From a virus, in IMG/VR virus record IMGVR_UViG_3300007754_000366, positions 1-30,452 of that record: a DNA stretch of 30,452 nt. One strand, given 5' to 3'. The notes beneath the pieces are model-generated. The model saw only the letters and a list, made by a program, of their open reading frames with translations, had not been told where the DNA came from and did no database searches. Numbering within the stretch: the first letter of the stretch is position 1; the number at the start of each line of letters is the position of its first letter. The translations under genes were made by a program, and so were the position numbers. Below are positions 16,592 to 23,572 of the stretch, piece after piece.

Positions 16592-17197
16592 TCAGTGCAC
16601 CGTACCAGACGCCTGCGCCGCGGCAGCTGCGGCGACCTGGTCGACATACGCCGCCATCGCGTCGCGCCAGTTGTCGGTCTTGACCTCGAGCTTGCTGATC
16701 ATCGCGTCGAGCTCGTTGTCCAGCCACAGCCTGTTGACGGTAACCGACGCGTCGATCAGCTTCTTCTGCGCGGTCGCGTATGACGCCGCGGCTGCGAACA
16801 GCTGCTGCGCGCGCCAGGTCGCATCGACGAAGATGACTGATCCGTAGCCCGCGGGCATCTCCTGCCCGTCTGGCGTTTCGCGGATCAGCTTGCATAGTTC
16901 CTTGTAAGCTGCGCCCAGTTCGTATTGCGCCTGGCACGCCAGCCCTTGCAGGTGCACCAGCCCGTCGGCGCCGACTGTCGGCGCGGTCTGGTAGATCGCT
17001 TTGGCGGTCTTTGTCGTTCCCAGCCGGCGCATGTGCACGCTGAAGAAGTCGGGGTCTTTCAGTCTGGGATTGCCGCCGCCTTTACGCGCAGCAGCTGCCT
17101 TCTTCGGGCGCCGCGCTGGCTTGCCGCCTGACGCCTTGACGGCGTTGCGTTCGGCGTTGGCGCTGGATCGGCTGGTCTTGTCTTTCTTGCGTGCCAT
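16592..17197 (-). CDS. Probable terminase small subunit
   Basis: 201 aa just ahead of the large terminase. The N-terminus (1-45) is very rich in Lys, Arg and Ala, as for nucleic-acid contact. The rest is mainly helical (LVHLQGLACQAQYELGAAYKELCKLI, the WRAQQLFAAAASYATAQKKLIDA helix, LDNELDAMISKLEV) and ends in an Ala-rich helix. Small terminases form rings that recognise the packaging site and stimulate the ATPase. The placement and architecture fit, but no family motif is firm. Start ATG at 17197 with AAGGGG ahead. It has a long untranslated region upstream with a hairpin. Confidence 0.7.
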   Translation of the reverse strand: MARKKDKTSRSSANAERNAVKASGGKPARRPKKAAAARKGGGNPRLKDPDFFSVHMRRLGTTKTAKAIYQTAPTVGADGLVHLQGLACQAQYELGAAYKELCKLIRETPDGQEMPAGYGSVIFVDATWRAQQLFAAAASYATAQKKLIDASVTVNRLWLDNELDAMISKLEVKTDNWRDAMAAYVDQVAAAAAAQASGTVH

Positions 17198-17222
17198 CCT
17201 GGCGCCCCTTGCGTCTATGACC

Positions 17223-17241
17223 CCTGACCCTGTCGGTCAGG
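17223..17241. repeat. Hairpin in the leader of the small terminase gene
   Basis: Perfect 7-bp stem CCTGACC / GGTCAGG with the 5-nt loop CTGTC, about 25 bp upstream of the small terminase start. No U-run follows on either strand. It could be a translation control element, a protein-binding site or part of the packaging site. Confidence 0.6.
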
Positions 17242-17612
17242 CGGGCGCGCCTGGTCACCGTTGGCGTCGCGCCCTGGAAGGTTGACTGTCTGCCCGCGCG
17301 GACAATGGTTACAGAGAAAACCGCACAGGCGAACAGTCTGAACGCCCGCATCGACGCCCGATGCAGACAGCATATGCGCCAGCGACATGGTCGCGCAAGC
17401 GCTCGATTGCCACTGTCTGGCACAAACAGGTCTGAAACGCCGGAAAAACGCGGGGTCGCGTAGCGCCGCATGCTTCCCTATGGGTCAGGGCCGGGGGTGT
17501 GCGGGCCACAGCGCGCCCCTGTGTCGCGCCAGACTCGCCGACGGGCATGGGGTCGACCGCCAGACAGCGCCAGACAGGCGGCGTTTACGGGCGCTGTGGG
17601 CGGTGTGACACA
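17242..17612. other. 371-bp non-coding stretch ahead of terminase, candidate packaging region
   Basis: No frame here has convincing codon use or a ribosome site. The stretch has five CAGACAG/CTGTCTG copies (17286-17292 minus, 17364-17370 plus, 17413-17419 minus, 17561-17567 and 17571-17577 plus) and three CGCCAGAC (17527-17534, 17558-17565, 17568-17575). Packaging (cos/pac) sites of tailed phages often lie just upstream of or inside the small terminase gene, so this is the best place for one. A late promoter may also be here; I could not pick a good -35/-10 pair. Confidence 0.45.
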
Positions 17613-17918
17613 TCAGTGCACCGTCGTCGGCGCGTCAGGCGTCGGCAGCTTGCGCTGTATCCAGGCGACGACGTCAGGGTGAACGGGCCCACCCTGGTGC
17701 ACGCGTGCCGCCACCATGGCTTCGCACCAGTCCTGCGACAGCCCTGAATGCAACTGCATCAGCACCAGCCAGCTACCGCCGCCATTGGCGACGCGCATCG
17801 CTTGGTCAAGATGACCCTGCGCGTACAGCGCCCGCATCGCCAGGGCGCAGTAATACGCGCCTTCAAGGCACATGACCGGATCGCTGGCCCAGTCGGGCAC
17901 GTCGCGGTCGGCGGTCAT
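17613..17918 (-). CDS. Hypothetical protein behind the co-chaperonin
   Basis: 101 aa from ATG 17918, chosen because it overlaps the co-chaperonin stop as ATGA; an upstream in-frame ATG at 17951 would add an Arg-rich leader. Mostly helical: DPVMCLEGAYYCALAMRALYAQGHLDQAMRVAN, followed by GSWLVLMQLHSGLSQDWCEAMVAARVHQ and a C-terminal VVAWIQRKL. The helical repeat-like character slightly recalls TPR proteins, but is too short to call. No signal peptide. It is the last gene of the overlapping leftward run; a 415-bp non-coding gap follows. Confidence 0.7.
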   Translation of the reverse strand: MTADRDVPDWASDPVMCLEGAYYCALAMRALYAQGHLDQAMRVANGGGSWLVLMQLHSGLSQDWCEAMVAARVHQGGPVHPDVVAWIQRKLPTPDAPTTVH

Positions 17919-18391
17919 CCTGGTGCTGCTGCGTCGGCGCCGACGTCGCATGCTTCGATGTCGATCAGCGCCACAGCCCCCTTGCGCACGACGCCCAGCA
18001 CTTCGTGCAGGTCAAGACTGGCGATGCGATAGGCGCCATCCCAGTCGAATTCGATGCCCATATTGCGCCTGAACATGATCAGGTCGCCGACTTCGACATC
18101 AGGCGGGCTGTGACGCATGCCGCGCAGGTTGTCTATCAGGCCACATAGGCGCGTGACTGGCGCGCGACCCTTGAAGCCATCAGCCGATCGCATGTCGTCG
18201 TCTGCCTTCAGCAACTGGTCGACCGCCTTCAGCAGCTGGCGCCCTGTGCCCGCCAGCGGACCGACCGACAGCACATAGCCGTAAGGTTCTTCGATGTCGC
18301 GTGCCAGGTGCAGCCCGCTGTCGGTCTGGTTGTACCCTTCCAGCACGCGCACAATGATGCGCCTGCCTACTGCTTCAATCCGTCGCGGCAT
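17915..18391 (-). CDS. GroES-like co-chaperonin with an insertion
   Basis: 158 aa from ATG 18391 (AGGGGG ahead). Residues 10-45 follow the GroES pattern: RRIIVRVLE aligns with R-V-I-V-K, SGLHL (25-29) with the mobile-loop SGGIVL, and GYVLSVGP (38-45) with GEVLAVG. Residues 99-135 (VEVGDLIMF...GIEF...LHEVLGVV) align with V-K-V-G-D-I-V-I-F and the C-terminal DILAIV. Between them sits an insertion of about 50 mostly helical residues (49-97), in the place of the GroES roof loop. Such proteins cap GroEL for folding; T4 gp31 does this for its capsid protein. Here the gene lies just before the packaging and head genes, so folding of capsid or tail protein is the likely need. No GroEL gene is in the window. 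Confidence 0.85.
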   Translation of the reverse strand: MPRRIEAVGRRIIVRVLEGYNQTDSGLHLARDIEEPYGYVLSVGPLAGTGRQLLKAVDQLLKADDDMRSADGFKGRAPVTRLCGLIDNLRGMRHSPPDVEVGDLIMFRRNMGIEFDWDGAYRIASLDLHEVLGVVRKGAVALIDIEACDVGADAAAPG

Positions 18392-18713
18392 CTGTTGTCC
18401 CCCTGACAGGCGGATCGCCTGCCGTCTTCGGTGTGTAGCCGACCGCCAGGCAGCGGTCGTGCAGGTCTTGCAGCTGAAGGTCGATGAACGTTTCAGCGTT
18501 GGCTTCGGCGTATTCGGCGGCGTCTGCTGCCCGCTCGACATCGACCTGTGCGGCGCCCAGCTGTTCAGACTGGTCGACCTGATTCAGCAGCGACAGGGCT
18601 GTGCCTGTCAGGTTGCCGCCTGTCAGCAGGGCGATCGTCACCAGGGCAGCATACAGCTTGCGAACGTTCACGTGTATCGTGATCACGTCGCCGTTAGGGG
18701 TCGTATGCGTCAT
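18375..18713 (-). CDS. Small membrane protein, possible spanin- or holin-like
   Basis: 112 aa with one hydrophobic segment at about 20-43 (YAALVTIALLTGG...), preceded by a short polar N-terminus. The remainder (44-92) is helical and acidic, with coiled-coil character (QLGAAQVDVERAADAAEYAEANAETF), and the tail is polar. One N-terminal membrane helix plus a coiled-coil domain is the plan of inner-membrane spanins. Two genes upstream is the endolysin, so a lysis role is reasonable but unproven. The start ATG overlaps the previous stop (ATGA), and its 3' end overlaps the co-chaperonin gene by 17 bp. Confidence 0.75.
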   Translation of the reverse strand: MTHTTPNGDVITIHVNVRKLYAALVTIALLTGGNLTGTALSLLNQVDQSEQLGAAQVDVERAADAAEYAEANAETFIDLQLQDLHDRCLAVGYTPKTAGDPPVRGTTDAATD

Positions 18714-18961
18714 GCGTCTACCTCTTTCCAGAATCGGGTTAGCCCGCCTTTGTACAGCCGTTTGGGCCCGCGGCGGATTAGACCCATGCGCCAGTGTGCG
18801 AATACTGTACGCCTGACCACGCCGCGGCGACGGGCCATTTCTCGACTAGGCAACCAGCCGTTGGCGATCAGCTGGTCGGCGCCCATCAGAAAGGGATCGG
18901 ATTCGCCTGGCGACGTGACCGCCTGCCCTGCGTCGGTGCGACGATACCTGTGCTTCGTCAC
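18710..18961 (-). CDS. Small HTH DNA-binding protein
   Basis: 83 aa from GTG 18961, overlapping the upstream stop as GTGA. Residues about 30-62 (LIANGWLPSREMARRRGVVRRTVFAHWRMGLI) fit a helix-turn-helix of the MerR/excisionase kind, followed by a basic wing (RRGPKRLYKGG). It may act as a late-gene regulator or a phage packaging helper; its position between lysis-related genes is unusual for an excisionase, which is normally next to the integrase. No further family could be named. Confidence 0.7.
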   Translation of the reverse strand: MTKHRYRRTDAGQAVTSPGESDPFLMGADQLIANGWLPSREMARRRGVVRRTVFAHWRMGLIRRGPKRLYKGGLTRFWKEVDA

Positions 18962-19131
18962 TTGCCGTTGATCCAGGCGCGCCCATAGGCGACACAGGCG
19001 TCGCCATCAGCGCAGACGACTATCGATTCGCGCCCGCCGGCGACGCCTTGCTTGACGCGCCCATAGGAGCGTAGACAGCGATAGCTGCGCGACCTGCCGC
19101 AGCACCTGCACTTTTCGCGTTCGTCTATCAT
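18958..19131 (-). CDS. 57-aa zinc-ribbon-like mini-protein
   Basis: ATG at 19131 overlaps the endolysin stop as ATGA and the gene ends with GTGA overlap to the HTH gene, so both edges are well placed. The product has CRCCG near the start (Cys 8, 10, 11), Cys 19, and CADGDAC (40-46): a likely metal-binding pair of knuckles. It is basic. The function is unknown; small zinc-ribbon proteins in phages often bind host proteins or nucleic acid. Confidence 0.65.
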   Translation of the reverse strand: MIDEREKCRCCGRSRSYRCLRSYGRVKQGVAGGRESIVVCADGDACVAYGRAWINGK

Positions 19132-19604
19132 CGGATCCCCCCCAGTCGCTTGAAGGTGCGCATGGCGCGCACCGCGTACAGCGCCGCCCTGGCGCTGGCG
19201 TTGTATGCCCTGAATCGGCTGTGCCAGCTGCGCAGGCGTGCAGACTTCGCCCGCAGCACCAGCAGCCCCCAGTGCAACGCTGTCGGCAGGTGCCATGTCA
19301 GCACGCCGCATGGCGGCGTCGACCAGCGACCCAGCGCTGTGTTGCCGAATGGCGACATCGTAACCACCTGCAAGGCGCCGCAGCCTGTGCCGCGCGGCTT
19401 CGGGTGCACAGCGAAGGTGCCAGCCGTTTCGGTGTGCCAGATGGCGACCAGGGCGCGCGCGCAGGTCAGACCCTGCGGTGCGCGTCTGGGACCGTCGCCG
19501 CAGGCGTCGACCAGGTGCAGCGCCAGATCGTCGACATCGGCTGGCAGGTGCCACTCGGCGGCGCCTGCCTGCGTCAGTAGGACCGCGACAGCAAGGGGCG
19601 TCAT
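19128..19604 (-). CDS. Endolysin, lytic-transglycosylase-like
   Basis: 158 aa. E59 in WHTETAGTF, then GCGALQV (74-80) and RAYNASARAALYAV (132-145) follow the order of catalytic Glu, G-L-M-Q-V and A-Y-N-A-G of the SLT/goose-lysozyme-like fold, which cleaves the glycan of peptidoglycan. The N-terminus (MTPLAVAVLLTQAGAA) is hydrophobic with an AxA-like site: a signal peptide or signal-anchor-release helix would let it reach the periplasm without a holin (inference). ATG at 19604 overlaps the stop of the nuclease gene (TGATG). A competing frame 18958-19554 covers the same bases, but lacks these motifs and only its last 57 residues are taken as a gene. Confidence 0.8.
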   Translation of the reverse strand: MTPLAVAVLLTQAGAAEWHLPADVDDLALHLVDACGDGPRRAPQGLTCARALVAIWHTETAGTFAVHPKPRGTGCGALQVVTMSPFGNTALGRWSTPPCGVLTWHLPTALHWGLLVLRAKSARLRSWHSRFRAYNASARAALYAVRAMRTFKRLGGIR

Positions 19605-20818
19605 CAGCGCACAGCCAGCCGCTGACCGCGGCGCGTCTTCGCGATGGCGTGCAGTTCGGCTTCCAGCAGGGTGACCTGTTCGCGCGTCAGGGCATCGCCG
19701 GCGCCGATCTTCTTCAGCAGCGCCGATACGCGCTTCTGATCCAGCGTCAGCGCGTCATACAGGTCGTGCGGCACGCCTGCCGTCTCGAGACGCGCAAGCA
19801 CCGACTTGACCGGATAGGTGCGCGATGTCGTGCCGATGACCTTGAACGTCTTACCGCCCGCTTCGAGCTCGTCTAGGTTGTCGGCTTCCAGGTGCGTTCT
19901 AACGACCTTCGCGATCTCCGACTTGCGCTTCTTTATCAGCCCTTCAGCGGCTGTCAGGTGCGCATACTCTGCACAGGCGCTGTCGATGTCGGTCAGGTCT
20001 GCAGCTGGCGTGCCTATCGGCGACCTGGTCGCCGCCTTCCAGGCTGGGCAGGTCGCCCGCCAGTCGCACCAGCCGCACAGCCCGTTCAGCTTCGGCTCGA
20101 AGGCGTCTGGCGCTTCTTCGATGCGCGTGATCAGCGCCCTGGCGTACTTCAGCACGTTGTCAGCCTTGTCGCGGGTCATGGTCGCTGTGAGCTGGTAGTC
20201 ATGCCGCATCAGATCCAGGGCGACGACCACAGCGGGCGCGTCTGGATACAGGCGCCAGGCGACAGCCGCATAGATGCCCATCTGCAAGCTGGATTCGAGC
20301 TCTCTTTGCGACGGGCGGTACTTGCCCGTTTTGTAGTCTGTGACGACCACTGTGCCGTCAGGCAGGCGGTCTATGCGGTCGATGTAGCCCATCAGGCGGG
20401 CGCCATCGATCAGCAGGTCAAAGCGATGCTCGACTTCGGCGACGTGCGGCAGGCTACCGATGCGCTTCGCCCACAGCTGCAGACAGTCTTCGCCGATCAG
20501 CGCCCAGTCGATGCCGACCAGGTCGGTCTGTGCGAACTTGCGCCAGTACAGCGCCAGCAGGCGGTCGACAGGGATGGGCCCGCGGTAGCCTGTTCTGACG
20601 ATGCCTTCAGCGGCTTCTTCGTTCACGCTGTGCACCAGCTTGCCTGTGTCAGCGGCAGCACGCGCGTCAGCCAGCGCCGGCGGCGCCTTGCCGTCGGTCA
20701 AGTAGCGCTTTGCGAAGCTGAAGCCGCACCGCTCGAAGGTGTCAAGGCTGCTGTAGCTGTAGTGATCGCGGTAGCGTCGCCCGATGGGCGGCAGCATCTG
20801 TACGGTCGTGTCGTTCAC
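19604..20818 (-). CDS. RecB/Cas4-like PD-(D/E)XK nuclease with Fe-S cysteines
   Basis: 404 aa. It has SYSSLDTFERC (21-31), GKLVH with H63, GYID with D147, VTDYKTG with D161 and K163, and QMGIYAA with Q179: the full series of RecB-family nuclease motifs. Four Cys (C31, C248, C251, C257) in the spacing of AddB/Cas4 proteins should hold a 4Fe-4S cluster. These enzymes are DNA exo- or endonucleases in recombination and end processing. Residues 270-404 are helical and of unknown role. It starts with GTG at 20818 (AGGGGG ahead, GTGA overlap). With the SSB-like and RusA genes it forms the phage recombination set. Confidence 0.9.
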   Translation of the reverse strand: MNDTTVQMLPPIGRRYRDHYSYSSLDTFERCGFSFAKRYLTDGKAPPALADARAAADTGKLVHSVNEEAAEGIVRTGYRGPIPVDRLLALYWRKFAQTDLVGIDWALIGEDCLQLWAKRIGSLPHVAEVEHRFDLLIDGARLMGYIDRIDRLPDGTVVVTDYKTGKYRPSQRELESSLQMGIYAAVAWRLYPDAPAVVVALDLMRHDYQLTATMTRDKADNVLKYARALITRIEEAPDAFEPKLNGLCGWCDWRATCPAWKAATRSPIGTPAADLTDIDSACAEYAHLTAAEGLIKKRKSEIAKVVRTHLEADNLDELEAGGKTFKVIGTTSRTYPVKSVLARLETAGVPHDLYDALTLDQKRVSALLKKIGAGDALTREQVTLLEAELHAIAKTRRGQRLAVR

Positions 20819-22038
20819 GTGTCCCCCTGGCTAAATAGGCTGATCTGATGACCTGTGCGGTCGGCGTCTTCATCGTCGAGCTGGCGCGCCTGGTCGGCGC
20901 TGATCCCTGCGACCCCATGCCAGTGCGCGATCCTGGCGGCGGCGATCTCGACGTGCTTGGGGTCCAACTCAAAGCCGACGAAGGCGAATCCTTCCATCAG
21001 CGCAGCGGCGCCCGTTGTGCCGCTGCCAGTGAACGGGTCCAGCACGCGCCCGCCTGGCGGCGTTATCAGCCGCACCAGCCAGCGCATCAGCGCAATTGGC
21101 TTGACGGTCGTATGCACGTTCCGAATGTTCGTTGCCGTCTTGCCTGACCTGGCGTGATTCTGCCCTGCGCTGTCAGCCTTGCGACCTGTGATGTCTTCGC
21201 GCGTCACGACGGGCAACGCGTCAAGACCTGCTTCGCGTTCGGCGCGCGATGCTTTGGCTTCGTATCTGAAGACAGGGAAAAACGCCGACCAGTCAGCGCG
21301 AACAGCGCCCAGCAACACGTTAGGTGGCCAGCGCCCGCCTTCGTGCCCGTCGCCGCCCATCTGGGCGCCTGCGCCCATTGCGGCGGGCGACGCTGGGTCA
21401 ACCAGGGCACGACGTTGGGCACAGTCGTCATCGGTCGCCAGGCGGCAGGCGTCCACATTCAGCGCGCCTGTGCTGTGCAGCTGCACATTGGCGGCAACGG
21501 TCCCTGACAGGGGTTTGCGGGCCAACACGATCGGTTCGTGCGCTGGCTTCAGCGCCGTTCCGAATCCCTGCCATTGCCTGGCGGCGTCGGTGGCCGGCGC
21601 TGTCGCATCGTATTGCGGCTGATACGCGCCCAACGATTGGGTATTCGTCGACCCTGCGCCCTTTGACCGCCCGATGACCTGGCGATCGGCGCCCGCTGCG
21701 CGATCAATCGCCTTTGAGACGTCCAGCGACTTCGGGAAGCCCGATCCGTAGATCCAATGCAGCGAATCGCGGATCTCAAAGCCGACATCTTCGATCGCGC
21801 ACGCCATCCGGTGATAGGTGCGCGTGGCGCCGAACGCCGCCAGGTGCCCGCCTGGCTTCAGAACGCGCAGACAGTGCGCCCAGACGTCGGGATCGTATGC
21901 GATGCCTGATCGGTCCCAGTCCCTGCCCATAAAGCCCAGCTCATAAGGCGGATCGGTCACGATGGCGTCGATGCTGTTGTCGGGCAGCTGCGCTAACAGC
22001 TGGCGGCAGTCGCCGCAGTCCAGGCGCCAGGGCTTCAC
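20815..22038 (-). CDS. DNA methyltransferase, beta class (DPPY)
   Basis: 407 aa. Motif IV DPPYELGFMGRDWD begins at D29; motif I DPFTGSGTTGA lies near the C-terminus (FTGSG 336-340), followed by the Glu of FVGFELD. The order catalytic motif, target recognition part, then SAM motif is the beta class, which methylates N6 of adenine or N4 of cytosine. The DPPYELGFMG form is common in phages and prophages. Residues 120-310 make up a large variable target-recognition region. No restriction enzyme partner lies next to it, so it is an orphan enzyme that probably protects phage DNA. GTG start at 22038 overlaps the next gene's stop (GTGA). Confidence 0.92.
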   Translation of the reverse strand: MKPWRLDCGDCRQLLAQLPDNSIDAIVTDPPYELGFMGRDWDRSGIAYDPDVWAHCLRVLKPGGHLAAFGATRTYHRMACAIEDVGFEIRDSLHWIYGSGFPKSLDVSKAIDRAAGADRQVIGRSKGAGSTNTQSLGAYQPQYDATAPATDAARQWQGFGTALKPAHEPIVLARKPLSGTVAANVQLHSTGALNVDACRLATDDDCAQRRALVDPASPAAMGAGAQMGGDGHEGGRWPPNVLLGAVRADWSAFFPVFRYEAKASRAEREAGLDALPVVTREDITGRKADSAGQNHARSGKTATNIRNVHTTVKPIALMRWLVRLITPPGGRVLDPFTGSGTTGAAALMEGFAFVGFELDPKHVEIAAARIAHWHGVAGISADQARQLDDEDADRTGHQISLFSQGDT

Positions 22039-23033
22039 AGATTCAGCCCCAGCTGCGCGACAGTGCCAAGGGGCAGGTTATCGGGCGTCGCCCGCCCGCT
22101 GTCAGCCAAGGCGCGCGCGATGCGCTGATCGGCTAACGCGATGTATTCGGCGTTGATCTCTGTGCCGATGAACGATCGACCCAGCGACACAGCAACAGCC
22201 CCTGTCGTGCCGCTGCCTGTGAAGGGGTCCAACACGACGCCGCCGATCGGACTGCCAGCCTTGACGCAGGGTTCAACCAGCGCAGGCGGCATCGTGGCGA
22301 AATGGGCGCCCGAATACGGCTTGCTGTTGACGGTCCAGACGGTGCGCCTGTTGCGCCCTGTGCCGTTATTGACCCAGGGTACCGACGACCCCATGTGTGT
22401 GCCGCGGCGGGCGCGCTGACCATGCACGTCGATCTTTCGTTGCACGTTGCCAGATGCTGCGCGCAACGCGTGTTCGCGCACCGCGTCGGCGTCATAGAAA
22501 TACCGCGCGCTCTTAGTCAGCAAAAAGACGTACTCATGCGCCTTCGTGGGTCGATCTGTCACCGATTCGGGCATGGGGTTCGGTTTGTGCCAGACGATGT
22601 CGGATCGCAGGTACCAGCCGTCAGCTTGCAAGGCGAAGGCGACGCGCCACGGGATGCCGACCAGGTCTTTGGGCTTCAAGCCAACAGGCGGCTTGCGTGG
22701 CGGTAGCGCTGTTGCTGTACCCTGCCCTGCATTCACACCTGTGCTGCTGTTGGACCCCTGCCGTCCCGTCATGCATCCAGCCGCATAAGAGTCCCCCAGG
22801 TTTAGCCACAACGTGCCGTCATCCCGAAGCACACGCCGAACTTCTCGGAAGACCCGAACCATGTTCGCGACGTATTCAGCCGGTGTCGGCTCTAACCCCA
22901 GCTGGTGGGCGTTGCCATAGTCGCGCAGCCCCCAATATGGCGGGCTGGTGACGCAACAGTGCGCGGTGCCGTCGGCGAACGGCAGCGACAGCGCTGATGC
23001 GCATTCGACCCTGGCTGTGACCGCCTGCGTCAA
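22035..23033 (-). CDS. DNA methyltransferase, beta class (SPPY)
   Basis: 332 aa. TSPPYWGLRDYG (29-40) is motif IV and DPFTGSGTTGA (269-279) is motif I, with the Glu of FIGTEIN after it. SPPY is frequent in N4-cytosine methylases but also occurs in N6-adenine ones, so the base is open. The start is TTG at 23033, overlapping the upstream stop as TTGA with GAGG eight bases ahead; no ATG lies in front of the motif. It stands in tandem with a second methylase of a different subgroup, giving the phage two target specificities. Confidence 0.92.
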   Translation of the reverse strand: MTQAVTARVECASALSLPFADGTAHCCVTSPPYWGLRDYGNAHQLGLEPTPAEYVANMVRVFREVRRVLRDDGTLWLNLGDSYAAGCMTGRQGSNSSTGVNAGQGTATALPPRKPPVGLKPKDLVGIPWRVAFALQADGWYLRSDIVWHKPNPMPESVTDRPTKAHEYVFLLTKSARYFYDADAVREHALRAASGNVQRKIDVHGQRARRGTHMGSSVPWVNNGTGRNRRTVWTVNSKPYSGAHFATMPPALVEPCVKAGSPIGGVVLDPFTGSGTTGAVAVSLGRSFIGTEINAEYIALADQRIARALADSGRATPDNLPLGTVAQLGLNL

Positions 23034-23572
23034 ACACGTACCTCAGTCAGATGTGCCAGCTGCGCAGGTCGCGGTGCTGTAGACAGGCAGACCAGGGCGC
23101 GTCGGTCGGTCAGCGCTTGCTGCGCCAGCCAGCGCACAGTCGTCTGCTGGCGCACGACCGCCAGATCGGTGCAGCCGATCCGATCCTCAAAACACTCAGA
23201 ACACATGCCGCATTCGCCGGCGAAGCCGTCTATGACCAGCACGTCAGCCGCCAGGCAGCGCGCCTTCGTCGCTTCCCATCGCTCCCATAGCAGCGTGTCA
23301 GCCGGATCGGTGCGGTCGCAGCTTCTGAAGGGCACAGACCAGCGTGCGCGCAACCAGGCGACGCTGGTGCCTGGATACAGCGCATTGACCGCGGCGCAGG
23401 CGATGCGGGCGCCGGCGATGCCGACGGCACCGCGCAGAAACAGTCCGCCTGACTGGTGCGGCGGCAGCGTCTGGCTGACTTTATGCGCCCGCGCTCTGGC
23501 GCGCGGCATGTATTGCAGCCCGTCGAAGGTGTCGTCAGGGAAGGGCATCTGTGTCGATACGACGGCGATCAT
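23030..23572 (-). CDS. Hypothetical protein with a Cys cluster
   Basis: 180 aa, alpha/beta. N-terminal IAVVSTQMPFPDDTFDG looks like the start of a nucleotide-binding or glycosyltransferase-like fold. Residues about 108-134 hold VLVIDGFAGECGMCSECFEDRIGC: a strand ending in Asp and four Cys close together (C-x2-C-x2-C-x6-C), followed by helices. It precedes the methylases by stop/start overlaps and may act with them, or be an independent metalloprotein. I recognise no family; the strand-Cys cluster is the point to test by structure prediction. Confidence 0.75.
   Translation of the reverse strand: MIAVVSTQMPFPDDTFDGLQYMPRARARAHKVSQTLPPHQSGGLFLRGAVGIAGARIACAAVNALYPGTSVAWLRARWSVPFRSCDRTDPADTLLWERWEATKARCLAADVLVIDGFAGECGMCSECFEDRIGCTDLAVVRQQTTVRWLAQQALTDRRALVCLSTAPRPAQLAHLTEVRV

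Noticed and set aside
18958-19554. Full 198-codon frame as one gene
   Set aside because: The first 140 codons overlap the endolysin in another frame and read as Arg-rich shadow; only the last 57 residues, beginning at the ATGA overlap, were kept.
19892-20848. A 318-codon plus-strand frame
   Set aside because: Antisense to the RecB-like nuclease gene, whose motifs prove the minus-strand frame.
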